From Salvator merianae (Eukaryota; Chordata; Lepidosauria; Squamata; Teiidae), in the NCBI GenBank assembly GCA_003586115.2, contig QVOM02000090.1, forward strand, positions 11,705,637 through 11,769,636: a stretch of 64,000 bases of DNA, in the 5' to 3' direction. Under the pieces are notes generated by a model. That model worked only from the letters and a program-made list of their open reading frames with translations, was not told where the DNA came from and searched no databases. Shown piece after piece: positions 1 through 12,594 of the stretch. Numbering within the stretch: the stretch's first letter is position 1; each line of letters begins with the position of its first letter. Made by a program: the position numbers and the translations under genes.

Positions 1-340
1 TGGGAATCTCTATGCAGTTTTCTTGGCAGAGATAACAGAAGTAGTTTGCCATTCTCTACTTCTGGGGAGAGGCTGGGGATTGAACCAGTGATTCTCTGCT
101 TTCCAAGCAATTTGCTCTACCATTGAGCTAGGACCACTCCCAGACTCCATGGGCATCTCTATGCAGTTTTCTTGGCAGAGATACAGAAGTGGTTTGCCAT
201 TGCCCACTCCCAGTGAGAGGCTGGGGATCCTGCCTGTCTCTCCAACCTGGAGGTGGTACCCAGGCATCCATTCTAGTAGCCATTGATACACCTGACCTCC
301 ATGAATCTGTCCAATCCTTTCGTAAAGCTATCCAGGCAGT
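1..340 (-). repeat. Dimeric tRNA-headed SINE fused to CR1 tail
   Basis: Read on the minus strand, a SINE body (ctgcatagagatgcccatgg) runs into a second tRNA-like head with A-box-like and B-box-like (ggttcaatcccc) elements, then the next body. From about 232 to 340 the sequence switches to the CR1-type 3' tail found elsewhere in the window (catcctgcctgtctctcc...). The window edge truncates it. Confidence 0.75.
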
Positions 341-3240
341 ATAGATGATAAAACAGCAATAGTCAACATTGAAATCTGCCCACATATTATCTCTCAGGCT
401 TTCACACACTCGTTCCTATAACACACATACAACATCACAGTAGTGCAGAAGTGTGTAATGTGACTCATGGCCATTTATGAAAAAAATGGAGGTTAGGAGA
501 ACCACAGAGGCCCAGACTACCAAAGGATATTTCTGGCCCTGCAGAAAGGAGGTTCAGATTTTTAGGATGTCGTTGGTACTACAGAGGGGTGGTCCAACCT
601 ATCAGCAGAAATCGGTGGCAGTTCAACAGGGCAAAGCACATTATTAATATTTTGGAGACTGCCTGAATCAGGGAAGTCACATTCTACCAACCACATAAAA
701 GCAAAACCTTGTTATTCAAAAGCGTGTTGTAGAAAGGGGCAGCTATGTATTACACCACTCCCTGCAACCAGCACGCACCTTTAGTTCAATTTCATTTCTT
801 TTTCCAACTACCAGGAATCCTTTTTAAAATGTCTGTGAGCCGCATCTGGTTTAAGAGGGACAGGGGGCCAGTTGCTTCAGACTTAATGTGAAAAATGATA
901 TTCTTGATTGAGCGAGTGGGGACAGGGGTGTCTGAATTCTATTGTACTGGGTAGTGGGAATGGGCCGACTCTTGAAAATACACTCCTGCTCTGCGTCTAA
1001 GGTTAAGCACTCCTTGTCTGCCTGATTGTTTTTAAGATCGCTTTACTGTATTTTGGTGTTGCTTTAACGCATTTTTATTCCGTCTGGTGAGTTTGCTTTC
1101 ATGGGTTCTTATTGTAAATTGCTCCAAGCGTGATAGAAAAGCCAGTCAGGAAATGTAATTATTATTAGCATGATGATTGCAATGGTGACACGTTGACATT
1201 CAAAAGAAATTAACACACACTTTTTTAATGTGACAGTTAATAGGTCCAATATTTCTTACATCGCAGGACTCAAAAAGTGGCATTTATAGAGTTCCAAGAC
1301 AGTGGCTCCAAACCCACTAGCTACTGGTGGTATGCCCCATCTGCACGAGACAGAGTGCAATCCGAATCAGGAGGCCCCAAATGACCTCAATAATGAGGTC
1401 TACCAGCATACATATGTCTTGTTGCACCACCAAAATTGGTCCCCCGGCATTGGAGTGGTGTGAGAGCATAGATCTGGACCAGATCTGGGTCAGTGGCTGA
1501 CAGATCCGGACTTGCAGTTCTAGATCATAGAAGGTAAAGTACAGAAAGGCCCTAAGTTTCAGTAAGGCTGCAGTATCAGGTACATTTTCAGAACAGATCC
1601 TAACGGAGATGTTTTGGTCTGCAACTTACACCCACTCATGTCAGTAAGCCTGTGCTAGCTGCAGCTGCTGGGAGAAATTGTCCACAACATCTGTTCCAAC
1701 CAACCACTGGATTTCTTTGCAAATCGGTATCCAAGCATGTGTCGGCACAGTGCTCAAATTAAAGCAAAGAATTAACGTAACTGGAAAACGAGTTTCAAAC
1801 AGTGCAAGGCTCAGCTCGACAGACTTACGAAATGACATGACAACTGTTGCCTTTGGAAGTTTTAAATACCTTACAAAGACATTAAGAGTGTCGTCAGGCG
1901 CTTGCTGATTTTTATCATCCGCCTGTATGTCATCACATCTCCTTTGATTGACCAAATGAATTTCTGAACAGCCTGGAAACAGCAAACCCTGTCAGCATCC
2001 CGCTCTTTAAACAGGTACGAGACAGGTTTAATGACCATCTTCTATTCGTTTAAATATCGCCAACACCACCCTATATAGGGCAGGAAGCAATTACGCATAT
2101 ACAGTACCGTATGTGAAGGACAAGGTAAAATAGGGACAGCTTGGGCAAGGCTGATCCATGGTCTGGTAACCTACAGCCTAGACTACTGCAATGCACTGTA
2201 CACAGGGCTACCCTTGAAGCTGGAACTCGTACAGAATGTAATAGCTTGGCAACTTCTACTTGTTCTAAACCATAGTTTGGAAGACTGTCAGAATGAACCA
2301 AGCATAGGAAATTTAATGGGAACAGAACCCGTTGGGAAGGCACTGAGAGCTTACTAGGTTTGTCAAGTTGTCTTTTTCGGAATCGGTCACCTCTTGCTCA
2401 TTCACCTCAAACAGCCAAAACCCAACATTCTCCTTCTCTGAATAAATAACGTCCTGTAAGTAAAATCACACTGTATCAAATGTGACTTTCAGAAAATTTG
2501 GAATCTGAGCTGAGGCCTTAAAGATCACTTCCAAATGCTTCCATCTGTACGTCGTGAAATTTCACTGTAAGTATTTTCCGTAGGAAAACACATTCAGCAT
2601 GGGAGCAAAACTAAGAATGATGATAATTATTTTTAGGACACCAAGTTAGCATATGGCTTTCATTGCCCCATATATATATATATATTAGTCACTGAAACCA
2701 AGAAATGCTATTAATCAATACGTATACCCCCTACATTAATAAAAGCATTCATCATTCTAATACTCTCCTTGTCTCATTCTGATAATTTTTTCCCCCCCAG
2801 TCTTTCATTCCAACACATTTGCCTTCAGCTATCAGCTCACTGATCTCTCCAAGTGCAGTAAAACATTTTGGGCGCTGGAAACCATCTAAGTAAAACCAGC
2901 TACAAAACACAGCTAGGCAGAAATGTTTAAACAATGGGGAAGGGGCGACGAGAGACTAAACTACAGAGGACCCTCCCGTCTCCAACTTTGGCACACGGGT
3001 TTGAAATATGTAACATTGCAAGATGCCATGAAAACAGCTGAAGTTCTGCACCGGTTTCGCTTTGTAGATTAAGAGATGGAGAGGGAGGGAGGAATGGGGG
3101 GACGGAGATGCAGCTGTTCTGTTTTATGAAGCCATAAATTCCCCTAGAAAACACCAGGATGAAATGAGAGAAAAACTAAAACAAACCCCACGATAATCCA
3201 ATTCAGCTTTCGTTGGGTTTCTTTCCTTAAGAAGATGGTG
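341..3240. other. No gene recognised
   Basis: Unique-looking AT-rich sequence with a short (TA)n at about 2672-2685. The part at about 1300-1560 ends in cagaaaggccctaag and resembles 60230-60475, so it is probably an old transposon remnant. No splice-bounded conserved coding segment was recognised on either strand. Confidence 0.4.
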
Positions 3241-3769
3241 GCTTCCATCAGCTTCAAAGAACAGAAACCAGGGATGATGGGAGTTGAAGTCCTACAACTT
3301 CTGGAGGCCCCATGGTGGGGGATTCCTGGTGCATCTGCTTTGAGTGGAACACATGTAAGGCACAACTGGAAAAGCCGCAGCTGCATCCAGCAGAAGTGAA
3401 CGGTTACCTTACCTGGACTGAAATATTGCATTCGCTATTAGCTCCTGCTCAACACACAGCAAAATGGCCAGCAAAATAATGGGGCAAACCAGACATGGCT
3501 GGACCTGCCAAAAGGGGATACAATAAGGCACATCCGAAGTCCACTAAATGCATTTAGTCTCTCTTTGATAGAAGCTTCTGTGAGTCGAATCGAAGAGGGA
3601 GATTTGTTGCATGCAGCAGGACTTCAAGCAAATGGCTTTTCTGCACTTACCTATGTACTGTTCCAGCAAGGGGTCCATCAACGGTCCTTCTGCATGCTGG
3701 AGAGGTACATGGGAGGCCACGCCCACTTGTAGAACACTCCATCTGCACTGGATGGAGCATAACTCGCTC

Positions 3770-4290
3770 TAGGTGGTCAACATCCAGGAGCCCTGCTGGA
3801 TCAGGCCACAGCCCACCTAGTCCAGCGTCCTGTCTCACACAATGGCTCACCAATTGCTTCAGGCAGAATAAAAAGGCAAAACTTTCACCTGCTCTTGATT
3901 CCCTGCGAATGGCCTTTGGAAGCATCCTGCCTGTCTCTCCCACCTGGTGGGGGGACCTATAAGACCATAAGAGGAGTCCTGTTGGATCAGGCCACGGCCC
4001 ATCTAGTCCAGCATCCTGTCTCACACAGTGGCTCCTCAACTGCTTCTGGGAATCTCAAGCAGAAGACAAAGGCAAACGCTTCGCCTGCTCTTGACTCCTT
4101 GCAGATGGCCTTTAGGGGCATCCTGCTTGTCTCTCCCACCTGGCTGGAGTACCCATAAGACCATAAGAGGAGCCCTGCTGGATCAGTCCACGGTCCATCT
4201 AGTCCAGGATCCTGCCTTATTCAGCGGCCCCCACTAATTGCTTCTGGGCATTCTCAAGCTGAGGAGAAAGGCAAAGCTTTCCCCTGTACG
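3770..4290 (-). repeat. Three tandem CR1-type 3' tails
   Basis: Three head-to-tail units begin near 3785, 3958 and 4155. Each contains the phrase ctggatcaggccac(a/g)gcccatctagtccag, then a Gly/Cys-poor filler, and ends in catcctg(c)tgtctctcccacctgg. The period is near 197 bp between units 2 and 3. The same sequence occurs singly at 16.6, 48.9, 60.0 and 62.7 kb, so this is a local duplication or repeated insertion of a LINE tail. Confidence 0.75.
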
Positions 4291-4439
4291 ACGCCAAGTA
4301 GAAAAGGTCTCAGTGTGGGGCCCCATCCTCGAACAGCAATCCAAGCATGCAGGGAAAAGTTATTTTTGGGAGGTCTTCCTATCCGGTCACAGCCACGAGC
4401 CAGCCGGCGTGCACTCAGGCTGCCCCCCCCTTAATTAGG

Positions 4440-4880
4440 GGCGCAGCAGCATCCGGCAGCACGAGCTTCGAGTTTTGAGAATTCGGCAGCCAGATCTTGC
4501 TCAAAATGTCCTCAGACAACAAAGGTTTAATTAAACACCTTCCAGCCATTTGAGCAGACATTTCCTGGAATAACCTTGATTTGAAGAGGAGGCTTGCTCA
4601 GTTACTCTTCCCTTTTTTCTGTGTCTTTCATTAAAAAAAAAAAAAAAAATAATAAAAAAGACAGAAGAAGCAGTATATCAAGTTGTCACAATATCTGAAA
4701 TTAATTGAACCCCCAGCTGCAATTAAGGATGCCACAATTTTCAGCAATTTCAGACGGCAGCATTTGAAGCCTAATTAATCTCAGACAAATATTTTTCCCA
4801 TGACAAACTTTTTTTTTTTTAGTGGTTACTCAATTTATTCCTTTTTAATTACTCTTTAATTAACCTAGCCCTAGTATAAC
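4440..4880. other. Candidate conserved non-coding element
   Basis: Non-repetitive AT-rich sequence with several TAATTA/AATTAA homeodomain-type cores (tttaattaaac, gcctaattaatc, ctttaattaacc) and little simple repeat except poly(A) at 4633-4649 and poly(T) at 4809-4820. The texture is that of developmental enhancers, which are frequent near TBX1. No direct proof is available. Confidence 0.25.
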
Positions 4881-5144
4881 ATTATCATGTTTGCTGGCGC
4901 TCAACCAACAGAAGACAGTAAGCTGATTGCTATCCACTTGCGTAAGGGCTCTGCTCATGGAACACCACTTTCAACACCCCATTTATTTATTTGTCTCCTC
5001 TCTTGCTTCCCTTTCCCACCTACAGGGCATAAGAACATGGTACATGACAGTTTCCTGCATCTAAAAAGCGAAGCACGTTGTCAAAAGAGTCTTTCACTCA
5101 ACTGAGAAGAATGGTTGTTGTGCCAAGACTGTACCTTGTTTATA

Positions 5145-6045
5145 GGAAAGCATTAATGCTAAACGTGGAGAAGACCAAGATAATGTCAAATATACATTTG
5201 AGCAACTGAACGTTTACGGTGAAGAAGTGGAGGTGGTAACTAGTTTTGTTCTCTGCGGCCCCTAAACAAATAGAGGCAGCATGCTGGGGAATTACGGAAA
5301 AAGAAAAATGATTCTTCCAAGGGAAGAAAGTGATGGCAAGCTTAGCCAAGGTCATGAAGGATAAGGTTGCTTTCCTACCAATAATGCTCAGAATTATTAC
5401 AGCAATGGTCTTTTCCGATGTGATATATGGCTGTGAAAGCTGTACTCTGAGAAAGAGTGAGAAAAAGAGAAGAGATCTGAAGATAGTTTCTGAAAATACC
5501 ATGGACTGCAAGAAGAACAAAACAAACAGTTCTGAATCAAATAACATAGACTTTGAATGAGTGGTCAGGATTCTCTCTGAGGGGTACAGTTGTGCAAATA
5601 GACAGAGGAAACAAGATCAACACTTGAGCCAGCAGCTTATCTGTATAGTTCACCTCTTGCTGGTACTTTCTAGATGTGCTGCTGCTGATTCACAATCTTG
5701 CTGCAAGAGAAGTAGGTTAGGATGCAGCCGAATGAAAGAGCCATGCAGATGAGTTGTCAGATCAAAAACAAATTTTGTTCCCTCTGGCTGTATCCCCTTA
5801 AAGGGAACATTGCACATGATGTGGGCAAACCTAGGGTTAGAAAAAGACACTGTGCTTGGCAAGGCTGAGGAAAGCCAAAGAAGATGAAGACAACAGACAA
5901 GATGGATGGACAAGATCAAAAGTACTACTGGAATAAGCGTGGGGAAACCATATGATATTCCTAGAGACAGGTCAAACTGGCAAGCGTTTGCTCATACAGG
6001 AACCAGGACTCAGATCTGATTTGATGGCACTCACAATAAAAGCAA
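5145..6045 (+). mobile_element. RTE/BovB-type LINE, 3' part of ORF2, degenerate
   Basis: With frameshifts, the plus strand reads LNVEKTKI, then KVMASLAKVMKDKVAFLP, then TAMVFSDVIYGCESCTLRKS EKKRR, matching the C-terminal part of the RTE/BovB reverse transcriptase (consensus KAMVFPVVMYGCESWTxRKxE). Further on come GKAEE and a TRWMDKIK-like stretch. The 3' end has tttgatggcactcacaataaaa, like the BovB tail. Stops and frameshifts show it is dead. BovB is abundant in squamates and has moved between reptiles and ruminants by horizontal transfer. Confidence 0.8.
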
Positions 6046-6069
6046 GAATAACTGGGGCATTTAGACTGC

Positions 6070-6245
6070 CCCTTGCTGATTTGGTCTGATCTTAGAAGTT
6101 AAACAGGGTTGGTCCTGGTTAATACTTGGATAGGAGAGCACCTGAAAATCCCTGGTGCTGTAGGCTGAACCACCAAGTCAAATAATACCCCAGTAGAAAG
6201 CAGTGGCAAGCTACTTCTGCACTATAGCCAAGAAAGCAGCATGGA
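6070..6245 (+). repeat. SINE with 5S rRNA-derived head
   Basis: Positions 6075-6166 match 5S rRNA from about nucleotide 33 to 120, including the internal Pol III control region (aagttaaacagggtt, cctggttaatacttggat) and the terminal gtgctgtaggct. The body after it (tggcaagctacttctg, gccaagaaagcagcatgga) resembles the body of the tRNA-headed SINEs in this window. It follows a BovB 3' end by a few tens of bases. It is not a functional 5S gene because the 5' quarter is missing and many positions have changed. Confidence 0.85.
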
Positions 6246-6479
6246 TTTGTCCCCAGGAGTGGAGTTCCAGTAGCAACTCTTTAAGAGTAATAGGACAAGC
6301 TGACACAAACATCCTTATTATCCTCCCAACAAGAGGAAGATTGCAACCACAGCACATTAAATATCCCCTGAGGGTGCCCCATAAACACAAAACAGAAGTT
6401 TCTACTGGATGGGAATCTCAGGATCCAGAGATACAGTCTTCTTCTCAGGGATTCAGAAGTTATTCTTACTGAATTTGTT

Positions 6480-6705
6480 GGTTAATTGGGTGTAGAACGA
6501 TAGATTAAGATTTAGGTGTAGCTGAGCCCTATCTCCAGAGAACAGGAAAGGGACAACTTGTTTTCCTTCTGCCTTACCTAACCCCAAAATGTATCTTCTG
6601 GGTTAGATAATGTGGAATTAAAATGGCTTGTGCATTGCTGATGTGTCCCCTCATTCTAAAAGTGGATTGAAGTTGGATTAAAACTTAGATGTAGCTGGCC
6701 CCAAA
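6480..6705 (+). mobile_element. MITE-like element, same family as 24.1 and 46.5 kb
   Basis: The right end (agtggattgaagttggattaaaacttagatgtagctggcccc) and internal tgggttagataatgtgg match the element at 46492-46723. The left arm (gattaagatttaggtgtagctgagccct) is an eroded inverted copy. Confidence 0.5.
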
Positions 6706-8460
6706 GTCTAAGAATAGAAGCAATCTGTGCAGTGGAATCAGTAGGATACCATGGGGGAGGAGGGTTGAACCTTTCCTCTGGAATACCCTGAAAATGAAAT
6801 GAAAATGAAAAGTGGCCTGTAAATGTCTTAAATAAATAAATAAACTGAGCTAAACCCATCTTCACAGGCCTCTCCTAAAGATCATAATTTTGGCTGTCTT
6901 TAGTCTATGGAAGAGTAAACAGAAAAGAAGAGTATCTAGAAACACGTGATAGCTTTGGGTGGAATGTTTAGATGAGAAAACAAAGGCATTAACAAAATGA
7001 CTCCCCAAAGCCCAATTCTCATCAAGAAAACAAACACTGCAGAGTTTCTGGTGCAAGTTTCAAACTATGATTCATGGCTAACCATGGTGAACACTAGAAT
7101 TGCTACAGGTCTTAACACAAAGCACTATGGTTAATTTTGACACAGGGAAGAAATCTCTACACTGAAATGAATTTGTAAGTCCGCGGATGAGTCAAGACGT
7201 AGCTAAGAAGTTGGGAGATTCTATGTCTATTTCTGAGATGGAAATCAATCAGTTTCATCACATGAACGGCAAACCGTCCCACAGTACCTGAACTTGAACC
7301 ACCAACCTTTGAGTGCATTCTGAATAGCTCCTTATTGTGTTCCTGCTGTCAAGCTGGCAGGAACTGAAGCGTCAATCTTTCGTCAGATAATCAGATCAAG
7401 TTATGTTCCAACCAAATTTATTAAGGATTTTTACCAGCACTATTAGCTCAAACCAGAAAACAAAGATCAAAGCACATCCAGGTTTACCGCACAATGAAAT
7501 GGTTATAAAAGTTTAAACACTAGCTAAAAAGCCTCCATTGTTACTGCAGATAAATAATTGAAACCTACTTCTCTAATGTCCAACTTGCCTTATTCTTTAG
7601 GCTAAAAAGGATCAACCTTGCTCAGAGGATGCAAAGAGAATTACGTTACTTGTAAACAAAGGAATCTACTACACTTCGACTCAGCAGGAAAACCCCATTG
7701 AGTTCAACTGAGGGATTACTCCCATGTGGCCAAAGTCACAGGCTATTCACCTATATAATTAAGCTCTGCAAAACAAAAAATATGTATAAGCCTTCTGTGA
7801 ACTGGAATGCTAATTGTTTTGAGCCTTTTTGTGCTTATCAATAAAAGTCTGGTTCTGCAAAGGCTTTTGGGAGAGCTGGAGAAACAACTTGGTGTACGCC
7901 ATTCCACACTGCTGAAGAGATCTATATACATATCTGCCTAATTCACTAGTGATTGCACAACCATCGGCGTCTCCAGACCCCTTCCTGAGCATGTGGATGG
8001 GAGTTCTCCAGCTCTGTCTTGGGACCAAGATGGCCCATGGACCACCTCCTCACGACTTACACAGGGTGCAATCTGACAAACAGGCCAAGTGCCTGGTGTA
8101 GACATAGTTGGCTAACTACGCACAGACAGGATTCTGGGTTTACATGAGGAACCTCTTTAGAATCAAAAAGCCAGTTCTTTTTGGGGAGTGTGTGTATGTG
8201 GGACTTTTGTCTTCTCTCCAGGTTACTCTCATTTCTCTCACTATTCTAAAGTTTACGAGACAACAGCGACTCTTCAGAAGCACATTTTTCATTTTCTGTA
8301 CACGTTTCTGCCTTTTGCCTACGGTCAGCCCCCATGTTGTGCTTGACAAAATGACAACAGAAGGACCAGAGTGCTAAAACCATTTTGCTTTGCAAACAGA
8401 GCAGCGAGAGAGATACGGCGGGATGAAAAAGAAAGATTCCGGTCGCCGTAACAGGGAAAA
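6706..8460. other. No gene recognised
   Basis: Mostly unique AT-rich sequence. Nothing with the codon pattern and splice borders of a conserved exon was found. Confidence 0.4.
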
Positions 8461-8469
8461 AAATCCAGG

Positions 8470-8880
8470 TACAGTTGCGGCCTAATCCTGAAACCACCGC
8501 AGCCGCCACCAAGACAAGCTGCCAACCCTCTCAGATGACTTCGTCCCAAGGACTCCAAATCAGATTCTCCATCTGTAATTCAAACTTTGAAAGTCTAGGA
8601 CAATTTATGGCGAAGGGGATTAATTTAGCCATTTTTGAATCAAAGACCCATTTCATAGCTGCATCCCAAATCCTGCCTATTGTTGGGATCGCTTTTCCTC
8701 TTTGAAGACTTAGTGAATGATTGAAGCCTCGACTCTCTGAGAAGCAGATAACACAGGGCCAGTAATTCGACTCTAAGCTACTGGATAAAGGCAGTTTGTT
8801 TCCTCTTAACCCATCTGTCAACACCTCTTCCGTAATTAGTCCTAATTATTACAAAGGGCTAGCCTCTTTCGTTCGCATTA
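8470..8880. other. Candidate conserved non-coding element
   Basis: Non-repetitive block with homeodomain-like sites (gggattaatttagcc, ccgtaattagtcctaattatt) and a TCAAAG motif (gaatcaaagacc) typical of TCF/LEF sites. Composition and lack of repeats suggest a conserved enhancer. This is an inference from texture only. Confidence 0.25.
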
Positions 8881-10191
8881 TTAAATCAGAAATAGTATCA
8901 TAGCCAGGTATCTTTCAACGCCTCTCTGGCCACAAGCCTTCCATTTCATTGCATCTTCTATCAGTATCCGCCTTTGCAAGAACCTAGGCAGTAATTTTAG
9001 CACGGGCTTCAAAAGACACGATCCGGCAGTGGAATTCCAGGGATGCGATCGGGAACACGCCCACATCACGCGACACGAGGACAGAGCAGCAGAAATTGAC
9101 CTTTGCATTGTTCCCTGCTTGGGGGGGACAGGGGGACAACCAACATACACACAAGCTTTCATTTTGTGCAAGAGAATCGGGGAGGGCAGTTTGGGATAAA
9201 CCCTTCCCCGAAATAAGCTCTCGGCAGGTAAGCTATAGCCATAGACATCTGAAATTATGGGGGAGAGCCATTTTTAATTATTTCTATCTTGTTACATTCT
9301 CCCCCAAATATATACACCCCTTTGTCTGCATACGTTCAAGAGGGGCTTGTGTGTATTTGCTCTGCAGAAATTAAGTTGAATCTTGCAAGTTTTACCTTTA
9401 ATATTTAACCTTCTCATGTAAAATATTCACATTCAGGTAGAGACAACTGCAGTATTGACTGGCAACCAACAAATATGATGATGATGATGATGATGATTTT
9501 AGTGATTCGGAAGAAATTTCCTGGATAATATAAGGCTTAATCATAATAAAGTCAAGAATCTAAGTAAGGTTAATGCTGCCTTGTACTTCTAACATGAATA
9601 TCTGCGTTAGTTATTTCAAATGTTCCATAAGACTGCATGCAACCATCAAGTCAGGTCAAAAATCTTAGGAAGAAAGTCATCTTCTAGAATATCACGCTTC
9701 AGCTGTATGTACCAGACAGATGAGAATCAAGAAGCAAAGTTAGGGGCTGTCCTTGCAGGTGAAAGGAAGAGAACCTAGGACTTTGCTTCAGCAATATCTT
9801 TTTCTAGATCTTTATACATCAGGTGCCCCAACAGAGAACTGAGTTGGCTACAGTTTTGCTTCTATCATACAGTCATGGTCTGGCTGGCCACTGTTTGCAT
9901 TCTGGTACAATGCTAAATTATAGCTACACGAGGAATTATCCCCTAACCTCATCTCTGCCCCTGCACACAGGCTAGAGGGCAGTCCATGAGCCTTGAGAAT
10001 AAGGCAGCACTGCGGTTTTTATATTAGGATATCTATGCTTTTTTGACAGCGGTTGCTTCACCACATAGGCAAAAGTACCAGGTAAATAAATTCTGATATG
10101 TTCACAAGCAGACCCATTTGTGATTAAGTAATTCACATGTTTTGTTGGAAAATGGTGCTTATTTTTTAAGGTTCTCACATATTAAAATCTT

Positions 10192-10234
<43 letters not shown>

Positions 10235-12425
10235 TATGGAATAACTGGAGCATTCTTGCAAAATCTAATGGACACGTAAATTCTTCAAGTAAAGGGTTTA
10301 TGGCAGTGTTTTCTGCCAAGTGCTTTATGTTTCCTAATACATTCTTTGTGAGTGAGGTTAGAGACAGCTATTTTTTAAAAATTAAAAAATATATTACCTA
10401 TACGTGTATGTATGCGTGTGTATACACATATACACCATATTAACAGAATCTACAAAACACAGAACCCAAATAACAGATTGGATCCAATTTAGGCAAGCCG
10501 AACTTAACTGCCTGCTGAAATCGTTGTGAGAAGTTACATTGCAATTTAAGCCCCAACAGTTTTTCAGTGGAAAGAGAACCTGCAATCCTATATGGCCGCA
10601 GTACATTTGATCTGGCTCACTTCTGAGTAGATGGAGACAGAATTTATCGTTTGTTTTAACTCACTGAAAACGTATCTATACTGCTTCTTCGCAATCTCTC
10701 CAATTTTTAAAAACTAGGTTGAAATGAAAGCAGTATAAACAATGAACGATAGAGGTTTGTCCCTGAAAGTACAGGTAAATTAAAGCTGCATTTATGCACA
10801 TTAAAAACAAACTGCTCAAAATGGCTTAGAAGTGGTAATCTGTGGACACTAGCGTCTCCCAGAGTTTTGCCTTCTTTTGCCTTCAATCGTTCTCAGCATC
10901 AGGATCTTCTCCAATGAGTCCTATCTTCTCATTCCGTGGCCAAAGTATTTGGGCTTCAGGATTCCATTGAAGAGTCAGGGTTGATTTCCTTTAGTATTTA
11001 AAAGCATAGTTTAGAGCTAATTGCCTCTGTAGCAACCTCCATCGTTTTAAAAAGGGGGGGAGGCCCTCTCCGTATAAAACTCAGCTTTTTTTTGCTTTTT
11101 TTAGTGGGCTGATCGTTGTAGGTATTTTGCCTGTTCTGCTACATTTGCAATCGCCTGGAGGGGTTTGCTATGGAATTCGTCTGTATGATCTTGTTACAAA
11201 TATCCAACTAAGTAGCGCTGAAGAACTAACTTGGACCCCAGCAAGCTCTTGCTCCTAGATGTGTTGGGGGCTTGGGGATTTGTTATGGCTTTTGGCACAA
11301 TAAAATAAAAAGAAATGAAACCTTCCCCGTAATTCAGTAAGGCACCGTACCCCAAACATTCTGGCAAGAGGTGAGCGATGTCAAACCTCTCTGCAAAATG
11401 TGTTCGCCCATTCAGCAACAATGGCTACTGTCTCTGGGAAAGATTGCTGCTTCCCAGAAGCAAAGTCAGTGGTACTGAAGGGGGAAAGGCAGAAAGCGTA
11501 CAAAATAGTAAACAGAGGCAGCCAGTAGCCTAAAAGATGCTACAATTTAGTCGTCGCAAAGCAAGACTTTCTCTGAAATGTGTCTGCAATGGTTTCAGCC
11601 TGGATGGGCACTAAGGCAGCACAAAATGTGTCCAAATTATGAACGTAAGAACAGAACTTGCAAGGAAGGGTGTCTCCAGATGTGGGTAAACGCCCATGAT
11701 TCCTCTGTGAATATCCCGGAAATCTCAGACATATTTGTGGCATTTCTAATATAGTCCTGAGTTAGTTATTTGAAAACACGATATGTCAGTATTATGGGAA
11801 ATCCAGCAATGAAGCCTGAATTCTCATAATGTCGATTCCTTACCTCTGTCTGTCAGCTCTTTGTATTACTGATGCTGTTTCAAAATACCTGGATGCTGGC
11901 AAGTGTGGGAAAAAAAGCAAAGGGAAGTGGACGAGCACTTGCTTACTTCCCTTTTAGGAGGGGGTGTCCACGTTAAAGAACCAAGTACAAGGAGCAGTTA
12001 CACACAACCATCCTGGTTTGTTCTGGACTCAAATCGGCCCGGCCAGCTTGGCTGAAAGATGGCAGTACCCTTTCTGGCCATTATAGGGGTGGCACTAGAG
12101 CACAGGGAAATTTAAAATGAATCATTTCCTCTGCTTATTATTATGGCACTGGCTGTTCCTGTACATCAAAGCTCAGAACTGCAACTCAGGGAGCGTCAAA
12201 GCACCATATCCGCCACCATGTAACCACAGCCCAGCTAGTCACAAAAGGAGAAATTAAAAAAAAAAAAAAAACAATTATCAAAGCTAGCACATGACCTAAT
12301 TGAAAGTACTTTTAAATAATAGGGTGCAATAACACCCCACCCAGCTCAGAGGAAGATATAAACATCTGATTTCCTGACCTGGTGCAAGAGAAGCCTTATG
12401 AAATTATCACACATTAAAGGTTTCC
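8881..12425. other. No gene recognised; AT-rich with simple repeats
   Basis: Contains (GAT)n at 9475-9497 and (TA)n at 10200-10228, with a second TA/TG-rich tract at about 10380-10435. The rest is unique AT-rich DNA without recognisable exons. Confidence 0.4.
10200..10228. repeat. (TA)n microsatellite
   Basis: About 14 uninterrupted TA units. Confidence 0.95.
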
Positions 12426-12490
12426 AATACACTATTGTTGTTGCTTGTTGTTGGGTATCATCGAGTTGTGGCAGACTCCTGGTTGATCTG
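12426..12490 (-). repeat. SINE fragment
   Basis: The text ttgttgggtatcatcgagttgtggcagactcctggttgatct is the complement-strand tail of the tRNA-headed SINE family (compare 22383 and 33425). Confidence 0.5.
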
Positions 12491-12594
12491 CAATTAAGCT
12501 TTTACCTAAATTAACCTTCCCGACAAGCAGCGTAAAGATATTACGTTACGGGCTGTGGCAATTAAAAAGAAAACGAAAACCCCTTTGCTCATCT

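Noticed and set aside
5330..5560. Plus-strand ORF with YGCESCTLRKSEKK as a gene
   Set aside because: Degenerate BovB/RTE fragment with stops and frameshifts.
6075..6166. Functional 5S rRNA gene
   Set aside because: The first quarter is missing, many internal changes are present, and a SINE body follows.
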